DNA of 64,000 nucleotides from Paraplanobispora takensis (lineage in GTDB: Bacteria; Actinomycetota; Actinomycetes; Streptosporangiales; Streptosporangiaceae). The notes beneath the pieces are model-generated. The model was not told where the DNA came from. It saw only the letters and a program-made list of their open reading frames with translations, and ran no database searches. Positions within the stretch are counted from its first letter, which is position 1; every line of letters starts with the position of its first letter. The stretch is from the NCBI RefSeq assembly GCF_016863195.1, contig NZ_BOOK01000001.1, positions 62,001-126,000 of the forward strand. Direction: 5' to 3'. The translations under genes were made by a program, and so were the position numbers. Below are positions 15,921 through 23,952 of this stretch, piece after piece.

Positions 15921-16559
15921 TCAGACGACGCCGTAGAGGCGGTCTCCGGCGTCGCCCAGGCCGGGGACGATGTAGCCGTGCTCGTTCAGCCGCTCGTCCA
16001 GGGCGGCCGTCACCAGGCGGATCGGCCTCCCGCTGCCGGCGAACGCCTTGTCCAGGTAGGCGATGCCCTCGGGCGCGGCCAGCAGGCACAGCGCGGTCAC
16101 GTCGTCGGCGCCGCGCTGGAAGAGGAACTCGATGGCCGCCGCCAGCGTGCCGCCGGTGGCCAGCATCGGGTCGACCACGTAGACCTGGCGCCCGGACAGG
16201 TCGTCGGGGAGCCGGGTGGCGTAGGTCTCGGCCTGGAGGGTCGACTCGTTGCGGATCATCCCCAGGAAGCCGACCTCCGCGGTCGGCAGCAACCGGGTCA
16301 TCCCGTCGAGCATGCCGAGGCCGGCGCGCAGGATCGGGACCACCAGGGGGTGCGGGTGCGCCAGCCGTACGCCGCGGGCCGGGGCGACGGGGGTCTGCAC
16401 CGTCACCTCGCTGACCCGGACGTGCCGGGTGGCCTCGTAGGCGAGCAGGGTCACGAGCTCGTCCGCCAGCCGCCGGAAGGTCGGCGAGTCGGTGTTCGCG
16501 TCCCGCAGGACGGTCAGCTTGTGGGCCACCAGCGGGTGGTCGACGACCAGGGTCTCCAT
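15921..16559 (-). CDS. upp: Uracil phosphoribosyltransferase
   Basis: 212 residues, the usual length for this enzyme, which converts uracil and PRPP to UMP in pyrimidine salvage. The family landmarks are present: [13 protein letters not shown] at the N-terminus, [10 protein letters not shown], the PRPP-binding loop [10 protein letters not shown] near residue 130, and the uracil-binding C-terminal [11 protein letters not shown]. The ATG at 16559 begins [10 protein letters not shown], the family-typical start; the longer frame is unsupported. It is divergent from the TadA-associated gene. Confidence 0.96.
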   Translation of the reverse strand: METLVVDHPLVAHKLTVLRDANTDSPTFRRLADELVTLLAYEATRHVRVSEVTVQTPVAPARGVRLAHPHPLVVPILRAGLGMLDGMTRLLPTAEVGFLGMIRNESTLQAETYATRLPDDLSGRQVYVVDPMLATGGTLAAAIEFLFQRGADDVTALCLLAAPEGIAYLDKAFAGSGRPIRLVTAALDERLNEHGYIVPGLGDAGDRLYGVV

Positions 16560-16712
16560 GGCCGTCAACGGTATCCCGGACCGCGCCCGACCAGGACAGC
16601 GGATCGGGCCCGACACGCGCGGCGGCGGATTTGATCACAATTTAGACGGAGAGGCATACGGGTATGCCGCGCTTCTGGAAGCATTGACCTCCGTACAGGC
16701 CGCTCGGTGGGG

Positions 16713-17228
16713 ATGACGATGACAGACGAAGATGCGCTCGACTTCGCCATCGTGGTCTATCGCGAAGATGACCGCTGGGAAGCGGAGATGCTTCCCGTCG
16801 CGCTTACGACCGATCTTGAGGGCCTGATCCACGCCCTGCGCCAGCAACCCGGCATGAGCGGCGCGATTGGGCTGGTCGCCGTGGGGGATGAGTTCTTCGT
16901 GGCGCTACGGGTGTTCGGCGAGACGGTGGAGGTCTTCCTCTCCGACATCGCCGCGTCCTGGGACTTCCCGCTCGCCCGGCAGGTGCTCGAATACCTCGAC
17001 GTACCGGTGCCGGACGAGGACGAACTCGAGGCGATCCTGCAGGACGAGGAGACGGCGCTCCCCGCGGGAGACCTGTCGATCTTCGCCGACCTGGGGCTCG
17101 ACGAGATGGAGCTGGGGGTCCTGTCCGGGGACATCGACCTTCTTCCCGAGGATGTGCTGTCCAGCATCGCCGCGCGGCTGGGATTCTCCGAGCCGTTCGA
17201 ACGCGCCATCGACTCCGTGTTCGGTTGA
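16713..17228 (+). CDS. TadA-associated protein (tRNA adenosine deaminase-associated family), copy 1
   Basis: 171 residues, acidic. It matches the actinobacterial family annotated as tRNA adenosine deaminase-associated protein, recognisable by the pattern YREDDRWEAEMLP, a stretch of acidic residues after DVPVPDEDEL, and the ending LPEDVLSSIAARLGFSEPFERA. Another ATG at 16719 is better spaced from the GGTGGGG upstream and may be the true start. The family is defined by its constant position beside tadA; its role is not established. A paralogue follows 17 bases downstream. Confidence 0.8.
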   Translation: MTMTDEDALDFAIVVYREDDRWEAEMLPVALTTDLEGLIHALRQQPGMSGAIGLVAVGDEFFVALRVFGETVEVFLSDIAASWDFPLARQVLEYLDVPVPDEDELEAILQDEETALPAGDLSIFADLGLDEMELGVLSGDIDLLPEDVLSSIAARLGFSEPFERAIDSVFG

Positions 17229-17245
17229 TCTCGGGGAGATCGGTC

Positions 17246-17737
17246 ATGCCCTCCAGACGCTCCGGCAACAGTGTCTTCTCCGCTGCCTTCGCCCGCACCG
17301 CCAAGGGCTGGAACGGTGCCGAGGTCGACCTCGGCGACGTCGAGCTGGTCGACGACCTCTCGGACGCGGTGCAGGAGCACCTCGCCCTCGACGGCGACGA
17401 ACTGACCCTGTTGTGCGTCGAGGTGGAGGACGAGTGGTTCGCGATCGTCCGCTACCAGGACGCGGAGGAGCCGCGCGCCTTCCTGTCCGACGCCCAGGCG
17501 GGGCACACCGACGATCTGGGCGCGCTCTTCGGCGAGCTGGCGGGGGTCGCGCCCGACACCGACACACCCGAGATGGGCGTACGGCCCGCGGGTGACTTCG
17601 AGCTCCTGACCGACCTGGGCGTGAGCCCCGAGGAGCTCATCGAGCTCAGCATGGAGGAGGGCGCGCTCCCCGCGGACACGCTCTCCGTCATCGCCGAGCG
17701 GCTGGGCTTCGCCGACGAGCTCGACCGGCTGCGCTGA
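17246..17737 (+). CDS. TadA-associated protein, copy 2 (paralogue of the preceding gene)
   Basis: 163 residues. The layout matches copy 1: a central acidic region (VEVEDEWFAIVRYQD), then a domain ending LPADTLSVIAERLGFADELDRLR that mirrors the end of copy 1 (LPEDVLSSIAARLGF). The ATG at 17246 has GGGGAG upstream. Its stop is 40 bases before the start of tadA, so copies 1, 2 and tadA appear to form one operon. Confidence 0.8.
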   Translation: MPSRRSGNSVFSAAFARTAKGWNGAEVDLGDVELVDDLSDAVQEHLALDGDELTLLCVEVEDEWFAIVRYQDAEEPRAFLSDAQAGHTDDLGALFGELAGVAPDTDTPEMGVRPAGDFELLTDLGVSPEELIELSMEEGALPADTLSVIAERLGFADELDRLR

Positions 17738-17777
17738 CGGGCGCGCCGGCGACGGCACCACCGGGAGCTGACGGACG

Positions 17778-18260
17778 TTGACCGACCACCGATCCCCGGA
17801 CTCCTACGTCCCCGCGATGCGGCTCGCCCTGGCGCAGGCCGTACGGGCCGGTGAGCGCGGGGAGGTGCCGGTCGGCGCGGTCGTCCTGGGGCCCGGCGGG
17901 GCGATGCTCTCCCAGGCGGGCAACGACCGCGAGTCCCTGCACGACCCGACCGCCCACGCCGAGGTGCTCGCCCTGCGTACGGCGGCGCGCGAGCGGGGCG
18001 AGTGGCGGCTGGGCGGCTGCACCCTGGTGGTCACGCTGGAGCCGTGCACCATGTGCGCCGGGGCGGCGGTGCTGGCCCGGGTCGACAGGATCGTCTACGG
18101 CGCCGTGGACGCCAAGGGCGGCGCCGCGGGCTCGCTCTGGGACGTCGTCAGGGACCGCAGGCTCAACCACCGCCCCGAGGTCGTCATGGGCGTGCTGGCG
18201 GACGAGTGCGCCGAGGCGCTGACGGGGTTCTTCGCGCTCCGCCGATCGCGCGAGCAATAG
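17778..18260 (+). CDS. tadA: tRNA-specific adenosine deaminase
   Basis: 160 residues. The deaminase zinc site is complete: the HAE motif (THAHAE-like PTAHAEVLAL) and PCTMCAG. The enzyme converts adenosine to inosine at the wobble position of tRNA-Arg(ACG). The start used is TTG at 17778, with GGGAG about ten bases upstream; an ATG at 17817 would remove 13 residues that precede the conserved MRLALAQA segment. It lies directly before tRNA-Ser(CGA). Confidence 0.93.
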   Translation: MTDHRSPDSYVPAMRLALAQAVRAGERGEVPVGAVVLGPGGAMLSQAGNDRESLHDPTAHAEVLALRTAARERGEWRLGGCTLVVTLEPCTMCAGAAVLARVDRIVYGAVDAKGGAAGSLWDVVRDRRLNHRPEVVMGVLADECAEALTGFFALRRSREQ

Positions 18261-18284
18261 CGGTTATCCGGTAAGCTGCTCGGC

Positions 18285-18371
18285 GGTGGTGTCGCCTAGT
18301 GGCCGAGGGCGCACGCCTCGAAAGCGTGTGATGGGGCAACTCATCCGTGGGTTCAAATCCCACCACCACCG
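18285..18371 (+). tRNA. tRNA-Ser (anticodon CGA); prophage integration target
   Basis: 87 bases with a full cloverleaf and the long variable arm of tRNA-Ser. Acceptor stem GGTGGTG pairs with CACCACC (18364-18370); discriminator G; anticodon stem CACGC/GCGTG with loop CTCGAAA giving CGA (18319-18321); T arm GTGGG-TTCAAAT-CCCAC (18347-18363). CCA is not encoded. The last 25 bases of the gene lie inside the 27-bp attachment core, so its 3' end is supplied by the prophage after integration. Confidence 0.97.
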
Positions 18372-18373
18372 CC
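18347..18373. repeat. attL core (27 bp)
   Basis: Identical to positions 54738-54764. It begins at the T-stem of tRNA-Ser(CGA) and ends two bases after its discriminator. Flanking bases differ at both ends of the core, which sets its length. Confidence 0.95.
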
Positions 18374-18380
18374 GCTAAAA

Positions 18381-18416
18381 AGGGCCTCTGACCTGTGCAA
18401 GCAGGTCAGAGGCCCT
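18381..18416 (+). terminator. Phage-borne terminator hairpin for tRNA-Ser(CGA)
   Basis: A perfect 15-bp stem (AGGGCCTCTGACCTG at 18381-18395 with its complement at 18402-18416) around a six-base loop, starting ten bases after the tRNA. It lies inside the prophage and mirrors the hairpin at 54770-54805 beyond attR, sharing the stem ends AGGGCCTC and GAGGCCCTTCGC. It probably restores termination for the tRNA after integration. Confidence 0.75.
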
Positions 18417-18523
18417 TCGCATATCAAGATCATGGGGGAACCGTGGGGGAACGGCCCCGTTCCCGATCTTGAAACGCGGCCCCGGTGGCGGTGGTGCTCA
18501 CCTTCCGAAACGGGAAGGTAGAC

Positions 18524-19792
18524 ATGGCATCGATCGAGAAGAGAACCGGCACAGGCGGACGCACGACCTACCGCGTCTCCTGGGTCATCGGCGGCGCCCG
18601 TGGCGGCGGCCGCGACAGCGAAACCTGCGACACCCTCCGGATCGCCAAGCGCTTCAAGGCCCTCGTCGAAGCCGCGGGGGAGCGCCGCCCCGAGGGCTAC
18701 CCGAAGCGGTGCCGGGGCCTGGAGCTCGCGGCCGCCGAGCCCGAGGAGGAGAGCCCCGAGCAGTCGCCCACCTTCGCCGCGGTGGTCGAGGCGTACCTCG
18801 CGCTCCCGACCCACCGCGCCGAACCCCGCCAGCTCGCCAACTACCGGCGGCTGTTCGACCGGCACGTACGGCCCGCGATCGTCCTCCTGGAGGACGGCGT
18901 CCGCATCGGTCCTCTCGGAGGTCTGCCGATCACCGAGATCACCACCGACGTCATCCAGGCGTGGGTCACCTGGATGGGCCAGCAGCGACGCCGGTTCCGC
19001 GGCGAGCTCGCCCCGTACGCGCCCAAGACGGTCCACAACATCCACGGCGGGGTCATCGCCCCGGCGCTCTCCTACGCGGCCCGTAGGGGCCTTCTGGACG
19101 TCTCCCCGTCCATCGGAGTCCAGCTCCCCGCCAAGCCCGCCCGGACCGTGACCATGGACCAGGTGCCCACCGGAGAGGAGATCGCCGAGTGGATCGCCCT
19201 CGGGTACGAGGTGTCTCAGCTCGCCGGCGACGTCATCACGCTGGCCATGGGCACCGGGCTGCGCTATGGCGAGATCACGGCGTTGCGGCCGTGTGACATC
19301 GACCTCAAGCGGCGGCTGCTCACCGTGGCACGGGCAGTGAAGGAGGACGGTGAGCCGCGACGGCTCTACATCGCCCCGTACGGCAAGAGCGACGCGGCGT
19401 TGCGCACGATCCGCATCCCCGACAGCGTCGTGCTCATGCTCAAGCGCCGCACGAAGGACGTGCCCGATCAGGAGCTGATCTTCACCGCTCCGAAGGGAGG
19501 CATCCTGCACTCCAACGGCTGGTCCCGGATCTGGTCGAAGGTCACCGAGCTGGCCAGGCAGCGAAGCATCAGGAAGTCACCCACCCTGCACGCCTTCCGG
19601 CACGCCCACGCCACCGAGCTGCTTGCATCTAACGTCTCGCTCGACACCGTGAGCAAGCGCCTGGGCCACGAGAGCATCATGGTCACGGCCAACATCTACA
19701 GCCACCTGTCGCCGGAAGCCGACCAGCGCGCCGTCGACGTCGTCGACCAGGTCATGGGCGGCAAGCCGAAGACGACCACGGCGGCCGGCTGA
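18524..19792 (+). CDS. int: Tyrosine recombinase (prophage integrase)
   Basis: 422 residues. An arm-binding N-terminal domain, a SAM-like core-binding domain (about 85-190) and a C-terminal catalytic domain. Catalytic residues are visible: the first arginine in MGTGLRYGEITAL, the H-x-x-R box in LHAFRHAHA, the histidine of LGHES and the nucleophilic tyrosine in ANIYSHLS. The ATG at 18524 has GGAAGG upstream. It lies 150 bases from attL inside the prophage and would catalyse recombination between attP and the tRNA-Ser site. Confidence 0.96.
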   Translation: MASIEKRTGTGGRTTYRVSWVIGGARGGGRDSETCDTLRIAKRFKALVEAAGERRPEGYPKRCRGLELAAAEPEEESPEQSPTFAAVVEAYLALPTHRAEPRQLANYRRLFDRHVRPAIVLLEDGVRIGPLGGLPITEITTDVIQAWVTWMGQQRRRFRGELAPYAPKTVHNIHGGVIAPALSYAARRGLLDVSPSIGVQLPAKPARTVTMDQVPTGEEIAEWIALGYEVSQLAGDVITLAMGTGLRYGEITALRPCDIDLKRRLLTVARAVKEDGEPRRLYIAPYGKSDAALRTIRIPDSVVLMLKRRTKDVPDQELIFTAPKGGILHSNGWSRIWSKVTELARQRSIRKSPTLHAFRHAHATELLASNVSLDTVSKRLGHESIMVTANIYSHLSPEADQRAVDVVDQVMGGKPKTTTAAG

Positions 19793-19921
19793 CCGGCAGC
19801 ACACCGCGTCCGGGTCGGATATCCGGACGGGCATGTAGGGCGGCCCCGGCGTCGAGGACGTTGGGGCCGTGACCCTTAGCCGAGAGCCTCTTCGAGATCG
19901 TCGCGTTCGGCCTGTACTGGC

Positions 19922-20773
19922 TCAGGCGTTCAGCGCGGCAATCGCCGCGGTGATCAGCACGCGGGCAGCTTTGCCGTACACCGCGAGATCGGCCAGCTCG
20001 GCGAACGCCGCAGCGTACATGGCGATCTCCCGGGGCTGGGTGATGGTCAGGTGCCCGGACACCAGCTCGACTGTCACCTCGGCGTCGTCGAACATCCAAA
20101 AGCCCTCCACCGGCCAGATCGTCGACCGGTCTCCGCCCAGGGGGATGATGCCCAGCGACACCGAGGGGAGTGTGCTGGCCGTCAGCAGGTGGCCGAGCTG
20201 TCCGGACATGGTCTCCGGCCCGCCGATCGGGTGGCGCAGGACGTTCTCCTCCAGCAGCACGGCGAACTGGTGGTCGCCCTCGTAGATGACGTGCTGTTTG
20301 CCCACCCGGACCTGTACGGCCTCCTCCACGTCGTCCGGCAGAGAACGGCGCCGCATAACGGAGGTGAGCACGGCGGAGATGTAGGCGCGGGTCTGCAACG
20401 GCCCCGGGATCACCCGGGGCGAGTAGATCCGGAAGCGCCGGGTGCGTTCCCAGCGCGGCAGCACCGACTCCTGCGCCCGGCGCAGACCGGTGCGTTCCAT
20501 CTGCCGCCACTCGACGAACATGCCCTCTACCGCGCGCAGCGAGGCAATCAGGTCAGGGATCTGGTCGACTGCGCCGCAGTGCTCACACCAGGCGCGAATG
20601 TCTCGGGCGCTCGGGGTTTGCTTGCCGTACTCGACCTTGCTGATCTTCGACGAGTGCCAGCCGGTGCGCTCGGCCAGAGCCCGGCCGGTCAGCCCCGCCT
20701 CCTCCCGGATCTCGCGGAGCCGCCGGCCGAGGGCTTCAAGCGCCTGGTGCGCGCTGGAGGATGAGGAACGCAC
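19922..20773 (-). CDS. Helix-turn-helix protein with DUF5753 (Scr1-like) C-terminal domain
   Basis: 283 residues from a GTG. An XRE helix-turn-helix near residues 14-66 (GLTGRALAERTGWHSSKISKVEYGKQTPS) is followed by the actinomycete DUF5753/Scr1 domain, recognisable by RFRIYSPRVIPGPLQTRAYISAV and later LEENVLRHPIGGPETMSGQLGHLL. Proteins of this type regulate adjacent small genes in Streptomyces and relatives, often with a DUF397 partner. No DUF397 gene is present; a DUF6879 gene and a 75-residue gene lie upstream on the same strand instead. Confidence 0.88.
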   Translation of the reverse strand: MRSSSSSAHQALEALGRRLREIREEAGLTGRALAERTGWHSSKISKVEYGKQTPSARDIRAWCEHCGAVDQIPDLIASLRAVEGMFVEWRQMERTGLRRAQESVLPRWERTRRFRIYSPRVIPGPLQTRAYISAVLTSVMRRRSLPDDVEEAVQVRVGKQHVIYEGDHQFAVLLEENVLRHPIGGPETMSGQLGHLLTASTLPSVSLGIIPLGGDRSTIWPVEGFWMFDDAEVTVELVSGHLTITQPREIAMYAAAFAELADLAVYGKAARVLITAAIAALNA

Positions 20774-20791
20774 GGGCCCGCCAGTACCTGC

Positions 20792-21307
20792 TCACTCGGG
20801 CCGGTACTGGTCATGGGGGATCGCGCGCTCCCACACGGCCCCGAACGCCGTTACGTGAAATCCCACCACCGAAAGCTTGGTGATGATCTCGGAGTCGACC
20901 TTGTCGCCGTCCCCGCTGAAGTGGTGGACCAGCAGCACCTCCTCATCGAACAGCCAGAAGTCGTTACCGGGCAACGCCAGATCGGTCGCCCGGCGCCGGG
21001 GAAGCCAGCGCACCTGCTCCCCGGCGCGCACGTTGGGCACCGTGACGTCGTACTCGTAGCGGATGTAGGAGCTGACCGGCTCCGAGACGATGCGGGCACG
21101 GCGTATCACGACGCCGCGGGCGGTCGCGTTCACGATGTTCTGCAGCCACGGCCGCCACCAGGAGGCGCGGTCGTTCAGGTCGATACGGTGGCCGGCCTGC
21201 CAGGCGTGGTAGGCGGGATCGTTGAGCGTGTAGCCGTCGCGCATCTCCAGGTGGATCGCGGAGCGGGTGCAGGCGGCCAGGTACTGCTCAAGCGTCCGCT
21301 CGACCAC
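20792..21307 (-). CDS. DUF6879 family protein
   Basis: 171 residues. The sequence pattern, with a conserved RR...V.EP.S.Y.R.E core (RRARIVSEPVSSYIRYEYDVT) and the C-terminal FWLFDEEVLLVHHF and FHVTAFGAVWERA segments, matches the DUF6879 family of actinomycetes. Its function is unknown; members usually sit beside XRE/Scr1-type genes. The GTG start is preceded by GGAGGTGA. It ends 18 bases before the HTH gene and overlaps the small gene upstream. Confidence 0.85.
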   Translation of the reverse strand: MVERTLEQYLAACTRSAIHLEMRDGYTLNDPAYHAWQAGHRIDLNDRASWWRPWLQNIVNATARGVVIRRARIVSEPVSSYIRYEYDVTVPNVRAGEQVRWLPRRRATDLALPGNDFWLFDEEVLLVHHFSGDGDKVDSEIITKLSVVGFHVTAFGAVWERAIPHDQYRPE

Positions 21308-21515
21308 CGTTCACCTCCGGGAAGAACTGCATCATCTGCCGGGGCCAGCGGATGCGGATCTCTCCCTCGGGAGTGGGGCCGAGTTCGGCGAGCGCAGCCG
21401 GGTCGTTCCTGACGTAGCCCTGCAGGACGTATTCGCCGGTCTCGGTGTCCTCCCACACCGTCGCGGATTCGCCATCGGGGCTGTTGGGATCCTTGCCGAG
21501 GAATCGAAGGGCCAT
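21288..21515 (-). CDS. Small acidic protein of the HTH-DUF6879 module
   Basis: 75 residues starting MALRFLGKDPNSPDGES. The middle reads VWEDTETGEYVLQGYV, which resembles short actinomycete proteins found next to Scr1-type regulators. It overlaps the DUF6879 gene by 20 bases, so the three genes form a compact operon reading small protein - DUF6879 - HTH. An alternative ATG seven codons upstream has no ribosome site. Function unknown. Confidence 0.7.
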   Translation of the reverse strand: MALRFLGKDPNSPDGESATVWEDTETGEYVLQGYVRNDPAALAELGPTPEGEIRIRWPRQMMQFFPEVNGGRADA

Positions 21516-21695
21516 GACGGTCTCTTTCTCGATCATGGGCAGCGGTATTGCTTGAGTGTGCTTGGGCACGTGCAGCCGTACAAGGAGTTTGCTCGGATTT
21601 GCTTGATCAATCTGAGTGAGCTCCCAGGAAGGAGAACACAAGCAAAGCGCAGCAACCTCGTTGAGTCGCTGACCAGCGGATTTCTACCGTCAGGC

Positions 21696-22496
21696 ATGCG
21701 CTCCCTTGCCACCCCTGCGGGCGCCTTCGATCCCCTCACCCCGAATTGGGCCCGCATCCATGAGTACCTGACCGGCGGAAAGAGCCACTTCCCACCGGAT
21801 CGGATCGCCGCCGACCGCATGAAGGACATCCTTCCCACGGTCGCCACCGGCCTGCGCGAGCAGCGCGAGTTCGCCGAACGCGCCGTGCGCCACATCATCA
21901 GCACCGAGGGCGTCACCCAGGTCCTGGAGCTGGGCTGCGGCCTGCCCCGCTCCCGGAACATTCACGAGATCGCGGCCGCACTCACCCCGGACGCCCGGAC
22001 CGTCTACGTCTCCAACGACCAGATGGTGCTCGCGCACGCTCGCGCACTGCTGGCCGTAGATGGCCTCACCACAGCGGTGGCCGGCGACCTCCAGGCCCCG
22101 CAGACCGCCCTGACGGACCCGGCCGTGCGCGACCTGCTCGACCTCGACCGGCCGGTCATCGTGCTCCTGGTCGATGTGCTGCACTTCACCGGCGACCCGG
22201 CCGCGATCGTGGCCGACCTCAGCGCCGAACTCGCCCCGGGCAGCAAACTCGTCCTCACGCACCTGTGCCTCGACGGGCTCTCTCCTGCCGCCGGCAAGCA
22301 CCTGGCGCGGGTCCTGGCCGACACCGACACCCCGATCACGCCACGCCCCTACCGCCAGATCCGCGCCTTGTTCTCCGGGCTCGACCTCAATGAGCCGGGC
22401 GTGATCGCGGTCTCGCAGTGGCGACCCGACCACGAGCTGCACCACCCGACCCCGCAGATCATCGGCGGCGTCGGGACCTGGCGAGGCCAGCCATGA
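21696..22496 (+). CDS. SAM-dependent methyltransferase, Methyltransf_19 (DUF574) family
   Basis: 266 residues. The N-terminus has the family-specific pattern PNWARIHEYLTGGKSHFPPDRIAADRM, followed by the SAM-binding loop VLELGCGLPRSRN-like segment and VYVSNDQMVLAHARALL. The family is abundant in actinomycetes, with uncertain substrates. It is divergent from the HTH module and followed by two genes whose starts overlap each preceding stop (ATGA), so three products are made together. Confidence 0.88.
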   Translation: MRSLATPAGAFDPLTPNWARIHEYLTGGKSHFPPDRIAADRMKDILPTVATGLREQREFAERAVRHIISTEGVTQVLELGCGLPRSRNIHEIAAALTPDARTVYVSNDQMVLAHARALLAVDGLTTAVAGDLQAPQTALTDPAVRDLLDLDRPVIVLLVDVLHFTGDPAAIVADLSAELAPGSKLVLTHLCLDGLSPAAGKHLARVLADTDTPITPRPYRQIRALFSGLDLNEPGVIAVSQWRPDHELHHPTPQIIGGVGTWRGQP

Positions 22497-22750
22497 GCGG
22501 GCGCGGGCCGGGCGTTGGAGGTAGCGACCCGAGACGGCCCGCGCCGCTCCTCCCCGACGAGCAACAGGCGATGCTCGCCGACTGCATCGGTCGGTCCTTC
22601 CCACCCTGGACGATCTGGCACGCCCACGGCACCTGGTACGCCACCCAGCGGTGCTCCTGCACCGGAGCCGAGTGCAGCTGCGCACGCACGCTGCACGACC
22701 CGAACGCAGGTGAGCTGTGCCGCCAGCTCGCCGAAGCGGAGCACGCATGA
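22493..22750 (+). CDS. Small cysteine-containing protein in the methyltransferase operon
   Basis: 85 residues. The central part (SFPPWTIWHAHGTWYATQR) is followed by a cluster of cysteines (C-S-C-x4-C-x-C) and an ending LCRQLAEAEHA. Proteins of this size and look are common in actinomycetes near methyltransferases, but their role is unknown. It overlaps both neighbours by four bases. Confidence 0.75.
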   Translation: MSGRGPGVGGSDPRRPAPLLPDEQQAMLADCIGRSFPPWTIWHAHGTWYATQRCSCTGAECSCARTLHDPNAGELCRQLAEAEHA

Positions 22751-23397
22751 TCAGCCCAGAGATCCCCGTCCCCTACGTGCTGGCCTACTCCGGCGAGGCC
22801 GTCCCCCAGCGGCTGAGCTTCGCCGAGGACCCCATGTCCGGGATGCTGCGCCTGTCCCACCGGGCCCCGCGGCCGCGCTCGGACTGGACCCGTGGCGTGC
22901 TGCTGGCCCGCATCCGCACCCATCAGCGGGGCGAGGTGATGTGGCGGATGCTGAACCGCCACCGCCAGTGGCAGTGCATGATCAGGCACCTGTGTCAGGT
23001 GTGCGCGGGCCCGGCTACCGACCCGGCCACCGGCCGCCTGTGGTGGGTGATCACCGAGACCGGGTTCCGCGCCACGGAGTCCGCCGGCGGGCTAACCAAC
23101 GCGCCACCGACGTGCCCGGCGTGCATCCCCGCCTCCCTGCGGTTCTGCCCGCAGCTGCGCAAGTCCGCGACCGTCTACACCGTGGGCGGCGTCGAGTTCG
23201 CTGGCGTGCTGGCCGACCTGTACGAGCCGGGCCCGGGTGGGCAAGCGGTCTTCGCGGGCGAGCGCAACGTGTTCGTTGGCTGGGAGGAGTTCGCGATCCT
23301 GCCGTATGCGCTGGCTACGCAGATGGTGGTACGGCTGCACGGCATGGAGCCTGCCCCGCATCTTTCCCCCGAAGCCGCCTTGGTCGTCGCCTCATGA
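22747..23397 (+). CDS. Conserved hypothetical protein with CxxC pairs, third gene of the methyltransferase operon
   Basis: 216 residues. Two cysteine pairs (LCQVCAG near residue 78 and CPACIP near 120) suggest a zinc site. The rest lacks familiar motifs and has no membrane helix. It starts with ATGA overlap to the preceding gene. The three-gene unit carried by a phage could modify a host protein or small molecule during lysogeny, but nothing in the sequence fixes that. Confidence 0.75.
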   Translation: MISPEIPVPYVLAYSGEAVPQRLSFAEDPMSGMLRLSHRAPRPRSDWTRGVLLARIRTHQRGEVMWRMLNRHRQWQCMIRHLCQVCAGPATDPATGRLWWVITETGFRATESAGGLTNAPPTCPACIPASLRFCPQLRKSATVYTVGGVEFAGVLADLYEPGPGGQAVFAGERNVFVGWEEFAILPYALATQMVVRLHGMEPAPHLSPEAALVVAS

Positions 23398-23442
23398 GCC
23401 CTCCGAAATGGGCCCTTGACGAATCGAGGTTGGCGGTCGAAC

Positions 23443-23952
23443 TCAACGGTTGCGAGGTGGGCTGCCTGGGCATGCATTCTGTGGTATGAGAGTGTTGTTA
23501 GGCCCAAAGGGTGATCCTTCGAGGCCTTGGCCAGTCCAGTAAATACCGACAGATGCTTGTGCTGATTCCCCGTCTGGGCGGACGACGAAAAACTCTGAAG
23601 TGAAGGCCTGTCTGTCCAAGGTGTGGCCTTTAACTTCTAGAAGCCATCCTCCCTCGGTGTTATCCCTCGGCGCAATATAGGCCGCTCGCGTGATGTTGGG
23701 TGTGTCGCCTGGTATTAGGCACCATTGCAGCGCATCCTGGAGAAGGGCGTCGCAATTCTCCGTACTGCGGACATGCCTTTTACAAAAATCTACAACACCA
23801 TTCTGAGCGACGCCATTCACGACCTTAGTCAGTACACCCTCAGCCATCTCTTGAGTGAAGGTCTGCGGACTTGTGGACTGACTTGAGTGTGTACACCCCG
23901 CGGCTAGCAATGAGGCTACTGTGACTATGAGTACAGGTCTTACGGGTATCAT
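23443..23952 (-). CDS. Putative lipoprotein (cargo)
   Basis: 169 residues. A signal peptide with a lipobox LLAAGC (lipidated C20) is followed by a mature domain with four cysteines (two near residues 57-68, one near 77 and one near the C-terminus). No family is recognised. The gene and the next 2.5 kb are clearly richer in A and T than the rest of the window and codons end in A/T far more often, which suggests a different origin. It could act at the cell surface of the lysogen, for instance in superinfection exclusion. Confidence 0.7.
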   Translation of the reverse strand: MIPVRPVLIVTVASLLAAGCTHSSQSTSPQTFTQEMAEGVLTKVVNGVAQNGVVDFCKRHVRSTENCDALLQDALQWCLIPGDTPNITRAAYIAPRDNTEGGWLLEVKGHTLDRQAFTSEFFVVRPDGESAQASVGIYWTGQGLEGSPFGPNNTLIPQNACPGSPPRNR

